NCBI GenBank assembly: GCA_964605235.1
Contig: CAZSBB010000029.1
Span: 1-64,000 of the forward strand
DNA: 64,000 bases
Reading direction: 5' to 3'
Source of the DNA: CAZSBB01 sp964605235
Lineage (GTDB): Bacteria > Planctomycetota > Phycisphaerae > Phycisphaerales > Phycisphaeraceae
The notes under the pieces: model-generated
What the model was told of the DNA's origin: nothing
The model's input: only the letters and a program-made list of their open reading frames with translations
The model's database searches: none
Position numbers and translations under genes: made by a program
Shown: positions 16,856-24,312 of the stretch, piece after piece
How the letters are laid out: every line of letters starts with the position of its first letter
How positions within the stretch are numbered: position 1 is the first letter of the stretch

Positions 16856-17359
16856 TCAGCCGGCGGGCGGCAATCCCAGCGCCCGGCGCCAGGCGGCAAG
16901 CTGGCCCAGATGCTCGGCCTCATGGAACACCAGCAGATAGGTCAGCGCATACTGCGTCGTACCGAAGGGCTGGACCCAACGCGCCAGGCCCGGCGGGGAC
17001 ACCAGCGTCTTGGCCGTGGTGTCGCGCAGCGCCGCGGCGATCCGGGCATGACTGGTGCAGAATCGTTCCAGCAACTCACCCTTGCCGGGATACCGTGACA
17101 GTTCGGCGACGGGCGTTGAACCGGCGTCATACTGCTTCGCCAGGGCGTGCTGGCCCGGATCCGCCACCGGCTCTCTCCGCGCCAGACTCAGGATCGCCGG
17201 GTGATAATGCAGCAGATGCGCCAGGGTCCACGCGGGATGATTCACCACCCCGCCGGGCTGCGCGGCCATCTGCGCGGCTGGGATATCCGCCAGCAAGGCC
17301 TGGGCGTGCGCCAGATTGATCTGAGCGCCCGCCCGCAGGATTTCAAGAGCGGTTGACAT
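16856..17359 (-). CDS. DinB-family protein
   Basis: 167 residues of the DinB/YfiT four-helix-bundle family, often metal-dependent thiol transferases or stress proteins. The metal-binding pattern is visible: His in NHPAWTLAHLLHY (about residue 40) and HEAEHLGQLAAWRRALGLP near the C-terminus (His pair about 147-151). Length is normal. Transcribed convergently with the DUF4838 gene and divergently from the ClC channel gene, so it stands alone. Physiological substrate unknown. Confidence 0.85.
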   Translation of the reverse strand: MSTALEILRAGAQINLAHAQALLADIPAAQMAAQPGGVVNHPAWTLAHLLHYHPAILSLARREPVADPGQHALAKQYDAGSTPVAELSRYPGKGELLERFCTSHARIAAALRDTTAKTLVSPPGLARWVQPFGTTQYALTYLLVFHEAEHLGQLAAWRRALGLPPAG

Positions 17360-17424
17360 GGTGCGCTTCTGAACCTTTCATACCGGTGGCCTGACGTTCC
17401 ATCCCCTCGACAACTGGAGGTTCT

Positions 17425-18681
17425 ATGTCGCTGCTCGATCGGCAATACTATCGGCTGTTGCTGCTGGCGGCAGGCCTGGGCGTGATGGTCGGCGTCAGCG
17501 GCGCGACCTTCAGCCATGTCTGGAAACTGACCCATGGCTGGGTGTGGGCCGCCCTCGAATCACCCGCGCATCGGCTCTGGCTCAGCGCCGCGGCGGGCTT
17601 GCTCATCGGCTTGCTGCTGAAGGTTCTGGGCGATCCCGGCAACATGGCGACGATCATCTCCCACTTCCACCGCGCCGGCGGGTTGCCGCTGCGCGACAAC
17701 CTGCCGATCCAGCCAGTCTCCATCATCGGGCTGGTCGCCGGGCAGAGCGCCGGCCCCGAGGGCGCATTGACGCAGGCGGGCGGGTCACTGGGCGCCTGGC
17801 TGGCGCACCGGGTCAAAGCGCCGGCGTTGGCGCGCATTCTCACCCTGGCGGGGATGGGCGCCGGCTTTGGCGCGTTTCTGGGCGCGCCGGTGGGCGGCGC
17901 CCTGCTGTGGCTGGAAATGCTGCATACCCGGGGCCTGGAGTACTTTGAAGCCATCGTGCCCACGCTGGTGTGCAGTTGCGTCGGCTACCTGGTCATGCTG
18001 CTGCTCGTCGGACACGGGGTGGTGCAACCCTGGCATCTGCCCGCTCCGGTGGAAGCCAGCCCCTGGCTGCCGGCGCTGGCGATCGGGCTGGGGCTGGTGT
18101 GCGCCGTTGCCGCCCGGGGTTACGCGGGGATTTTTCGCGGCGTCAAACGCCTGCTGCGCGGCGCCCGGCTGCCGCTGGTGCTCGAAACCACACTGGCGGG
18201 AGTGCTCATCGGGTTGCTCGGTTACGCCTTTCCGCTCAGCTATTTCTACGGCAGCGCGGAGATCCCACAGGTGATGGGCGCGGCCTTGCCGCTGCTGGCG
18301 CTGACGGGTTTGCTGCTGGCGAAAATGGTGGCGGCGGCGGTCACCATCCATGGTCGCTGGCAAGGCGGCTTGATCATTCCGCACATGCTGATGGGCGCGG
18401 TGCTGGCGCAGATCATCGTGACGCTGCTGCCGTCGGCGCCGCCGATGCTGACGGTGATCTGCTGCATGGCGGCCTTCAACGCCGCCGCCACGCAGACGCC
18501 GCTGTCCTCGGCGCTGATTGTGTTGGCGCTGACCGGCGCTGGCGCGCCCGTGCCGGTGTTTCTCGCCTGCGTCACTGCATTCCTGGCGGCCCATGGCGTG
18601 GTGGTGATCGAAAACAAACAGCCGCGCGCCCAGCCGCTCAACTTCCATCTGGAACCGACCGAGCCTGGCATGGTGGCGTAG
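17425..18681 (+). CDS. ClC-type chloride channel / H+-Cl- antiporter
   Basis: 418-residue integral membrane protein with roughly ten to twelve hydrophobic helices. The key selectivity region is present: GQSAGPEGALTQAGGSLG corresponds to the conserved G(R/K)EGP segment, retaining the gating Glu in GPEG, and GAGFGAFLGAPVGGALLWLE to the following helix. The usual GSGIP motif is not recognisable, so selectivity may differ from chloride (fluoride or nitrate are alternatives). Good spacing from GGAGG to the ATG. Monocistronic. Confidence 0.85.
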   Translation: MSLLDRQYYRLLLLAAGLGVMVGVSGATFSHVWKLTHGWVWAALESPAHRLWLSAAAGLLIGLLLKVLGDPGNMATIISHFHRAGGLPLRDNLPIQPVSIIGLVAGQSAGPEGALTQAGGSLGAWLAHRVKAPALARILTLAGMGAGFGAFLGAPVGGALLWLEMLHTRGLEYFEAIVPTLVCSCVGYLVMLLLVGHGVVQPWHLPAPVEASPWLPALAIGLGLVCAVAARGYAGIFRGVKRLLRGARLPLVLETTLAGVLIGLLGYAFPLSYFYGSAEIPQVMGAALPLLALTGLLLAKMVAAAVTIHGRWQGGLIIPHMLMGAVLAQIIVTLLPSAPPMLTVICCMAAFNAAATQTPLSSALIVLALTGAGAPVPVFLACVTAFLAAHGVVVIENKQPRAQPLNFHLEPTEPGMVA

Positions 18682-18807
18682 TGCCGCACCGCAGGGCCGC
18701 AGACCATCGGCACACAACGTCAACCGTTCCGTCATTCTCCCCGCTGGCACCGGCTACATTATGGCGCAGCATTGAACCCATGCTTCGCCCCATCCCAAGG
18801 TCAAACC

Positions 18808-19122
18808 ATGCACTGTTGCGATCACATGCGTCACCACACCAGCCGAATGTGCGAAGACCACGACAATCCCTTCGGCTGCCCCGACTACGTGATCTTCTAC
18901 TCGCGCACCTTCGACGAGTATGGCCTGATCATCCACGACGGCGGGCAGGCGTCCTATCCCATCCACTTCTGCCCCTTCTGCGGCTTCAAACTCCCCGCCA
19001 GCAAACGCGACCAGTGGTTCAAGGAACTGCACAAGCTCGGCTTCAAAGACCCGCTGGGCGATGACTCCATTCCTGAGGCATACCAAAGCGATGCATGGTG
19101 GCGCGGAGCGGAGAAAGGCTGA
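18808..19122 (+). CDS. DUF6980-like small protein with Cys clusters
   Basis: 104 residues. It begins MHCCDHMRHHTSRMCEDH and later has IHDGGQASYPIHFCPFCGFKLP, i.e. an N-terminal CC/His cluster and a C-terminal CxxC zinc-ribbon knuckle. I associate this pattern with the DUF6980 family of unknown function. The ATG at 18808 fits the conserved start MHCC; an in-frame ATG at 18772 would add 12 unrelated residues. Probably metal binding and cytoplasmic. Confidence 0.75.
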   Translation: MHCCDHMRHHTSRMCEDHDNPFGCPDYVIFYSRTFDEYGLIIHDGGQASYPIHFCPFCGFKLPASKRDQWFKELHKLGFKDPLGDDSIPEAYQSDAWWRGAEKG

Positions 19123-19199
19123 GTGCAACAATACAGGCATTGGATGCAGGCAACAGCTATCCTCGCGGTCAGGCCGAGGCTATCGAGCTCCGACTCATC

Positions 19200-19565
19200 A
19201 TGATCCAACCCCCCGCTCCGATCTACTGTCGCAAGTGCGGGTACGACCTGAGCGCGGGTCCGCAGGCGGTATGCCCGGAATGTGGCGAAGGATTTGATCC
19301 ACACGATCCGGATACGTTCAGCCGGCGCTCGCGCCCGGCGCCACTGCCCTGGCGCAACTATCTCGCCCTGCTGCTGGCGGCCGTCACGTTGCTGCCCACG
19401 CAACTGGCGGCCCTCAGCGCAGCCCTCGCGCTGGCAAGTCTGTACCTGGCGATCATCGGCTGCAAGGATGGTCCGATCACCCCCTCGGTGCTGGCGATCA
19501 TCCTGGCTACGCTGGGTTTGTTCATGCAGGGCGCAGCGGTTTGTGCGCTGCTGACTGCGCCTTGA
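19200..19565 (+). CDS. Zinc-ribbon membrane protein
   Basis: 121 residues. An N-terminal zinc ribbon (YCRKCGYDLSAG...CPECGEGFD, two CxxC pairs) is followed by about three hydrophobic segments (residues 51-70, 72-90, 97-115). This architecture is frequent in planctomycetes and its function is unknown. The ATG at 19200 was selected because the ribbon then begins near residue 9; upstream in-frame codons overlap the previous gene and look non-coding. Confidence 0.7.
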   Translation: MIQPPAPIYCRKCGYDLSAGPQAVCPECGEGFDPHDPDTFSRRSRPAPLPWRNYLALLLAAVTLLPTQLAALSAALALASLYLAIIGCKDGPITPSVLAIILATLGLFMQGAAVCALLTAP

Positions 19566-19607
19566 TGAATTAGTCCATTCACGTGAACCGATATCGGAGT
19601 TGAGAGA

Positions 19608-19882
19608 ATCCGCAGATGACGCAGATTCACGCAGATGAGAGGCAGAGGGATCCGGAGACGTACGCCATCATTGGCGCGGCGATGGCGGTGCATGCTGAAC
19701 TGGGGTGTGGGTTTCTGGAGGCGGTTTATCAGGCTGCCTTGGAACGAGAATGGCTGTTGCGGATGATCGAGCATCTCAAAGCATCAGTCTTACACAAAGC
19801 CCTGCTGATCAATTTTGGCGCTGCCCGCCTTGAATACAAACGGCTGGTCCTTAATCTGCGTTCATCTGCGTCATCTGCGGAT
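19608..19882. repeat. Inverted-repeat-bounded GxxExxY cassette, copy 1 (internally deleted)
   Basis: Near-perfect inverted arms of about 29 bp, ATCCGCAGATGACGCAGAT... at 19608-19636 and its complement at 19853-19882, bracket the broken GxxExxY gene. The same arms bracket the intact copy at 20778-21202. Confidence 0.8.
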
Positions 19883-19903
19883 GCACGAGCATTCCCTGGA
19901 TGA
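19616..19903 (+). pseudogene. GxxExxY protein gene with internal deletion
   Basis: Reads MTQIHADERQRDPETYAIIG and then GCGFLEAVYQ (the GxGxxExxY motif), as in the intact paralogue at 20786. It then jumps after about residue 46 straight to the C-terminal part (HLKASVLHKALLINFG). About 50 central residues, including the D...ExK nuclease-like core, are missing, although the frame remains open (95 residues). A product, if made, should be inactive as a nuclease. Confidence 0.8.
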
Positions 19904-19946
19904 CACACATGGAAATCAGTTGGCCTGCTCCCCCGAAGGAAGACCC

Positions 19947-19990
19947 ATGCCGACAGCGCTCCACCTTCTCGTGGCGACGCCGGATCCCTC
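19947..19990 (+). pseudogene. 5' remnant of a sulfatase gene
   Basis: The sequence after the broken GxxExxY gene aligns with the sequence after the intact copy, including ATGGAAATCA, a GAAGGA ribosome-binding region and the ATGCCGAC...GCGC...CCAC start of the sulfatase gene at 21267. Similarity ends after about 40 bases. It marks the edge of an old local duplication. Confidence 0.65.
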
Positions 19991-20192
19991 GTGATGCTTC
20001 GATGCGAATTCACTGGACGGATGCAATGGGTTCCTCTGGCGATTGCGACAGCGCTGCTGGCGGAAATCTGCCGGTGGCGAGCAACTCACGACGCCGCTGG
20101 TTTGTGCTGACTAGACCTCTTCACGCATGGTGAGGATTACGGGCGAACTGATGGCTGGTCCTGACGGGTAAGCTCTCTGGAGAAATGATGGC

Positions 20193-20789
20193 ATGAAGAC
20201 GGCAAACAATTGGACCACCCGGAAACGACTGCGACGCCTCCTGTGGATCACTTCAGCGGCACTGGCGGGGCTGTTCATGCTGTGCTGGATGGCGTCTTTT
20301 GACTACGCCATCGGATGCACCATGCCCCTCTCCGGGGATGACAATCAGCATGTATTGGTCACAGCACGAGAGGGCCGGCTGGAGTTCACCCAAAACTGGG
20401 GCACCCTGTTTCCCAATCCGGGATGGTCGGCCAGCGTCTACTCACTCCAACCCCTGCGCGAGCTGGTGGAGGAGTATCAGGAGCAGGGGTTGCCACGTGA
20501 AATGTTCCAGGTCAGGCCCGCATTCGAACGGTTTTCCGTCTTCAGCACACATCCAAACACCGGCCAGACATTCGGAGCTGCTGGCATAAGGCTGCCGCTC
20601 TGGTTGCCGGTGTTGTTGTTGGGCACGTGGCCATTGTTCGAATTGTTCCTTTGGTGGCGTCAACGCCGACATAAGCAACTCCATCCATTGCTTTGCGAGC
20701 AGTGCGGATACAGCCTGGCAGGCATCAACAACTCGACCTGCCCGGAGTGTGGCTTTGCTTCCACTCGAATCGAGATCATCCGCAGATGA
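20193..20789 (+). CDS. Membrane protein with C-terminal zinc ribbon
   Basis: 198 residues with two membrane segments (about 15-34 and 131-150). The extracytoplasmic domain between them has no recognised family. A cytoplasmic C-terminal zinc ribbon (CEQCGYSLAG...CPECGF, residues 169-188) resembles the ribbon at the N-terminus of the protein at 19200. The last residues and the stop codon lie in the inverted repeat of the downstream GxxExxY cassette (stop TGA shares bases with that gene's ATG), so the original C-terminus may have been altered by cassette arrival. Confidence 0.7.
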   Translation: MKTANNWTTRKRLRRLLWITSAALAGLFMLCWMASFDYAIGCTMPLSGDDNQHVLVTAREGRLEFTQNWGTLFPNPGWSASVYSLQPLRELVEEYQEQGLPREMFQVRPAFERFSVFSTHPNTGQTFGAAGIRLPLWLPVLLLGTWPLFELFLWWRQRRHKQLHPLLCEQCGYSLAGINNSTCPECGFASTRIEIIRR

Positions 20790-21202
20790 CGCAGATTCAC
20801 GCAGATGAAAGGCAGAGGGATCCGGAGACATACGCCATCATTGGCGCGGCGATGGCGGTACATGCTGAACTGGGGTGTGGGTTTCTGGAGGCGGTTTATC
20901 AGGCTGCCTTGGAACGAGAATTGCAGTTGCGCGCTATTGAATACACGCGCGAAGCGGAATTGCCGATTTACTATCGCGGTGAGCAGCTCAACGCCTGCTA
21001 CAAGGCTGATTTCGTCTGCTACCGATCGGTCATCGTTGAACTGAAGGCTCTGAAACAACTCTCAGGGGCTGAGGAAGCGCAGGTCATCAACTATCTCAAA
21101 GCATCAGGCTTACACAAAGCCCTGCTGATCAATTTTGGCGCTGCCCGCCTTGAATACAAACGGCTGGTCCTTAATCTGCGTTCATCTGCGTCAACTGCGG
21201 AT
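20778..21202. repeat. Inverted-repeat-bounded GxxExxY cassette, copy 2 (intact)
   Basis: Arms at 20778-20806 and 21173-21202 are near-complementary (words CGCAGATGACGCAGAT / ATCTGCGTCAACTGCGGAT). They provide both the start codon region and the C-terminal codons of the GxxExxY gene. Bacterial GxxExxY genes are frequently embedded in such repeats. Confidence 0.8.
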
Positions 21203-21223
21203 GCCCAAGCATTCCCTGGATGA
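20786..21223 (+). CDS. GxxExxY protein (PD-(D/E)XK nuclease-like)
   Basis: 145 residues. The family signature GCGFLEAVYQAAL (G-x-G-x-x-E-x-x-Y) is at about 30-42, and the nuclease-like core ADFVCYRSVIVELKALKQL (D...E-x-K) at about 78-96, followed by HKALLINFGAARLEYKRLV. The family is small, of unproven function and structurally related to restriction-like nucleases. Start ATG at 20786 overlaps the previous gene's stop by 4 bases. N- and C-termini are encoded by the flanking inverted repeats. An internally deleted copy lies 1.2 kb upstream. Confidence 0.85.
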   Translation: MTQIHADERQRDPETYAIIGAAMAVHAELGCGFLEAVYQAALERELQLRAIEYTREAELPIYYRGEQLNACYKADFVCYRSVIVELKALKQLSGAEEAQVINYLKASGLHKALLINFGAARLEYKRLVLNLRSSASTADAQAFPG

Positions 21224-21266
21224 CCCGTATGGAAATCAATTGACCTGATCCACGTGAAGGAGTGAC

Positions 21267-22691
21267 ATGCCGACCGCGCCCCACATTCTCGTGCTGATGA
21301 CCGACGACCATGGCCAATGGGCGTCCTCGCCCTATGGCGCGACGGACCTGCACACGCCTTCGATGCAGTTTCTGGCGGATGAAGGGGCGCGGCTGGATCG
21401 GGCGTTCACCCCGTGCCCGGTTTGTTCGCCGGCGCGGGCGTGTTTCTGGACCAATCGCTTTCCCTCCGGGCATGGCGTGCATGACTGGATTCAGGAGCGC
21501 GGCGAGGGCGGCGAGCATCCGGGCATCGGACATTTGCCGCATCTGGCGCAGCGGTTGCAGGCAGTCGGCTACCACACCGGCGCGTGCGGCAAGTGGCACT
21601 GTCATCGGCCGTGGGTCAAGCCGACGGGTTTCGATCATTGGTTCATCAGCGACGGCACCAACGCCCGCTATGGCAAGCAGCCGTATTGCGATGGGCAGAC
21701 GGTGCATCAACTGCACGGGCATCAGCCGCCGCTGACCACGGCCGCCGCCTTGCGTTTTCTGCAGCAGCGTCCCAGTGATCGGCCGTTCTTCCTGTACGTG
21801 GGTTACACCGACACGCACAGCCCGTTCTCCGGCAAAGCGCGCCGGCTGGAAAACTGGTATCGCCAGCGGGAGCTCCACAGCGCGCCGCTGGAACCGATGG
21901 CTGCCTGTCATGGTGAGCCGAAGATGCCTGCCCCGGAAGGCGAGGAACGCCGCGATCGGTTGGCTGCGTATGCCGCCGGCGTGAGCATCATCGACGAGCA
22001 TCTGGGGCGGCTGCTCGATGAGCTGGACAGTCAGCAGTTGCTGGATCAGACGCTGGTGATTTACACCGCGGATCATGGGCATAACAACGGGCATCACGGG
22101 TTGTGGCTCAAGGGCAACGGAACCACGCCGCAGAACTTTCTGGAGGAGTCGATTTTGGTGCCGAGCCTGCTGCGTTGGCCGGGGCGGATTGCACCGGGGC
22201 GCGGGCATGACTTCCTGGCGGATCATTGCGACCTGCATGCGACGCTGCTGGACGCCGCCGGGGCAATGCCGAGCGAAGGCGTCAGCCCGCGGGAGGTGGG
22301 CCGGTCGTATCTCTCGCTGCTGGGCGCGGCGTCGAACGCGGAAGCAGCGCGGCGTTTCAAGGCGTTCCAATGCGGCGAGTACGCCAACGCGCGGATGATC
22401 CGCACGCCGACCGCCAAACTGATTCGGCGCTACCCCGGCCCCAACGGCCACTTCCGCGATGAGTTTTATGACCTGACTGCCGACCCGCGTGAGACGTGCA
22501 ATGTGATCACGGAAGCGGGTCATGCGGACACCATCGCGCACCTGGATCAGCAAATGCAGGCATTTTTCGCGCAGGTGGAAGACGAACGTCCCGGCAGCGT
22601 GGGATTGGATTTCGCTCATCTGCCGCGACATAACCCCGATGAGCCTTGGCGGCGTCCGCTGGCGCCCGAGGCGCAGGCGCTGCTGCGGTGA
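21267..22691 (+). CDS. Sulfatase
   Basis: 474-residue formylglycine-type sulfatase. Metal-binding LVLMTDDHGQW sits near residue 10, active-site C-S-P-A-R at 53-57 within PCPVCSPARACF, then GYHTGACGKWHC, and TADHGHNNGHHG at about 267-278. GAAGGAG lies 7 bases before the ATG. It is distantly related to the tandem pair at 1-2158 (different substrate likely). A remnant of its 5' end at 19947 shows its upstream region was duplicated. No clear signal peptide. Converges on the outer-membrane protein gene, stops only 12 bp apart. Confidence 0.92.
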   Translation: MPTAPHILVLMTDDHGQWASSPYGATDLHTPSMQFLADEGARLDRAFTPCPVCSPARACFWTNRFPSGHGVHDWIQERGEGGEHPGIGHLPHLAQRLQAVGYHTGACGKWHCHRPWVKPTGFDHWFISDGTNARYGKQPYCDGQTVHQLHGHQPPLTTAAALRFLQQRPSDRPFFLYVGYTDTHSPFSGKARRLENWYRQRELHSAPLEPMAACHGEPKMPAPEGEERRDRLAAYAAGVSIIDEHLGRLLDELDSQQLLDQTLVIYTADHGHNNGHHGLWLKGNGTTPQNFLEESILVPSLLRWPGRIAPGRGHDFLADHCDLHATLLDAAGAMPSEGVSPREVGRSYLSLLGAASNAEAARRFKAFQCGEYANARMIRTPTAKLIRRYPGPNGHFRDEFYDLTADPRETCNVITEAGHADTIAHLDQQMQAFFAQVEDERPGSVGLDFAHLPRHNPDEPWRRPLAPEAQALLR

Positions 22692-22703
22692 GTTGCCGGC
22701 TGC

Positions 22704-24263
22704 TTAAAACCGATACTCCACGCCCAGCGAAATGACCTGCCGACGAAAGTCGAACGCCGGCAGCGTGGAGTCGTTGCGCGTCAGGCTGTATTCCAGCAGC
22801 AGGCTGGTTTGCTGCGCCAGGGGCAGGCGCAGCAGCGTGGAGCAGGACAGTTCCAGATCCCGACGTTGGCGGCCGAACACGCTGTCCACCTGAGCGTAGT
22901 CGCGCCAGGCGGCGGCCCCCACCACCGTGAGCGACACATCCTTGAGCGGCAGCGGCACCGGCCAGGTCCAGCCGACGAAGACGCGGTGGCTGTCGTAGTC
23001 ATAGTCGGCGCCCTGAGCGAAGTTGCGGCCAAAGGTGTAACCCGCCTGCAGCGTCATGCGCTCCCACGGCAACTGCAGCGTCGGCGTCACGCCCAGCGTC
23101 AGGTCGTGGCTGTCGCGGTCCTGCGGCGTGTCGTCCTGATTGCCCTGCCCCAGAAAGTTGAGCCAGGTGTGACGCATGAACACGGTGGTCGCCAGTTCAT
23201 CGCTGAGCACCACGGTGGCGGCCGGCGTGGTGGTGATGCGGGTCAGGAACGAGCGCCCGTCGAGCAGCAGATGGTCGGCCGCGACCTCCAGCGCCAGTTG
23301 CCAGGGCACCTCGGCCGCCATGCCCTGCGTCGTCAGGCGCAGGTACAGCAAGCTGTCGAGCAGATCGCCCTGGGAGGCGGAAAAGTTGATGGTCTGGAAA
23401 TGCCGATAGCCGACGGACACCTCCACCGCGCCCGCCGTCGCCAGTTGATATTGCAGGTTGGCGTTGACCCCCAGCCCCGCCGAGTCCTGCTCGTTGACCA
23501 GCACCCCCAGCACGGCAGCGGAAGGCGCGACGTTGGCGTTGTCGTCATACCGGGCCGCCAGCCGCACAAAACCCGACAGGCGCTCTTCCAGCGCCTGCTC
23601 CGCCAGCGAAGCCTGGAAGGACTCCGCCAGACGGGCGGCGGGCGCAGCTGGGCTTTGACTGGCGTGCGCTGCAAACTGAGTGGTGGCGGCCCGACGCAGC
23701 CCCAAACGCGCCAGGGCGATGCCTTGCGCCAGTTGCGTGGTTTGCCCGGTGGCGGGATCAGCCGAGTCCACCTGGCGCAGCGTGCGGTACGCAGCGAGGA
23801 ATTTTTCGTCCTCGAAATAGGCTTTGCTTAACCATAGACGGGTGCGTTCCAGTTCCGGGTCTTCCGCCACCAGTTGCCGCAGGCGCTGAGCCGCCAGGCG
23901 CGGTTGATCCGCAGCGAGGTACAGCCGCGCCAGCACATAGCTGGTTTTGAAACGCAGCGTCCCGGCGGCGTCATCCTGTTCCAGCAGCGCGATGGCTTGG
24001 TCGGTCTGGCCCAGCCCGTGCAGCGCCAGCGCCCAGCCGGCTTTGGCGTCGGTGTTGGTTGGATCGACCTGCACGAGGCGCTCGAACACCTCGGCCGCCT
24101 GCGTGTAGTCGCGCTGCTGCAGGGCCGCCCACGCCAGCGTGGTGAACCGGGCAGTAACCGCCTGCACTGATGCGGCGGCGGGCGCTTCGTCGGCCAGGAG
24201 TGATGGAGCGCTCAGCAGGAGCGTCAGCGCAGTGATACCCAATCTGGTCAGGAGTTGGTGCAT
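22704..24263 (-). CDS. TPR-containing outer-membrane beta-barrel protein
   Basis: 519 residues. Signal peptide MHQLLTRLGITALTLLLSAP with cleavage near LLA-DE. Residues about 35-200 are TPR repeats (DYTQAAEVFERLVQVDPTNT is a clear unit). Residues about 230-519 are alternating aromatic/polar strands typical of a beta-barrel, ending in Phe (GVEYRF), as outer-membrane proteins do. The arrangement resembles surface-lipoprotein-assembly-modifier-like proteins (periplasmic TPR plus barrel). It follows an exported coiled-coil protein by 49 bp, a possible partner or cargo. Confidence 0.75.
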   Translation of the reverse strand: MHQLLTRLGITALTLLLSAPSLLADEAPAAASVQAVTARFTTLAWAALQQRDYTQAAEVFERLVQVDPTNTDAKAGWALALHGLGQTDQAIALLEQDDAAGTLRFKTSYVLARLYLAADQPRLAAQRLRQLVAEDPELERTRLWLSKAYFEDEKFLAAYRTLRQVDSADPATGQTTQLAQGIALARLGLRRAATTQFAAHASQSPAAPAARLAESFQASLAEQALEERLSGFVRLAARYDDNANVAPSAAVLGVLVNEQDSAGLGVNANLQYQLATAGAVEVSVGYRHFQTINFSASQGDLLDSLLYLRLTTQGMAAEVPWQLALEVAADHLLLDGRSFLTRITTTPAATVVLSDELATTVFMRHTWLNFLGQGNQDDTPQDRDSHDLTLGVTPTLQLPWERMTLQAGYTFGRNFAQGADYDYDSHRVFVGWTWPVPLPLKDVSLTVVGAAAWRDYAQVDSVFGRQRRDLELSCSTLLRLPLAQQTSLLLEYSLTRNDSTLPAFDFRRQVISLGVEYRF

Positions 24264-24312
24264 GCGTTTCCGTGGGGGCGCTGGTGGAGCGCGGGTGAAG
24301 GTGCAGGTTGGA

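Noticed and set aside
19900..20133. 77-codon open frame after the broken GxxExxY gene
   Set aside because: It is explained by the sulfatase 5' remnant in a shifted frame plus random sequence, not by a gene.
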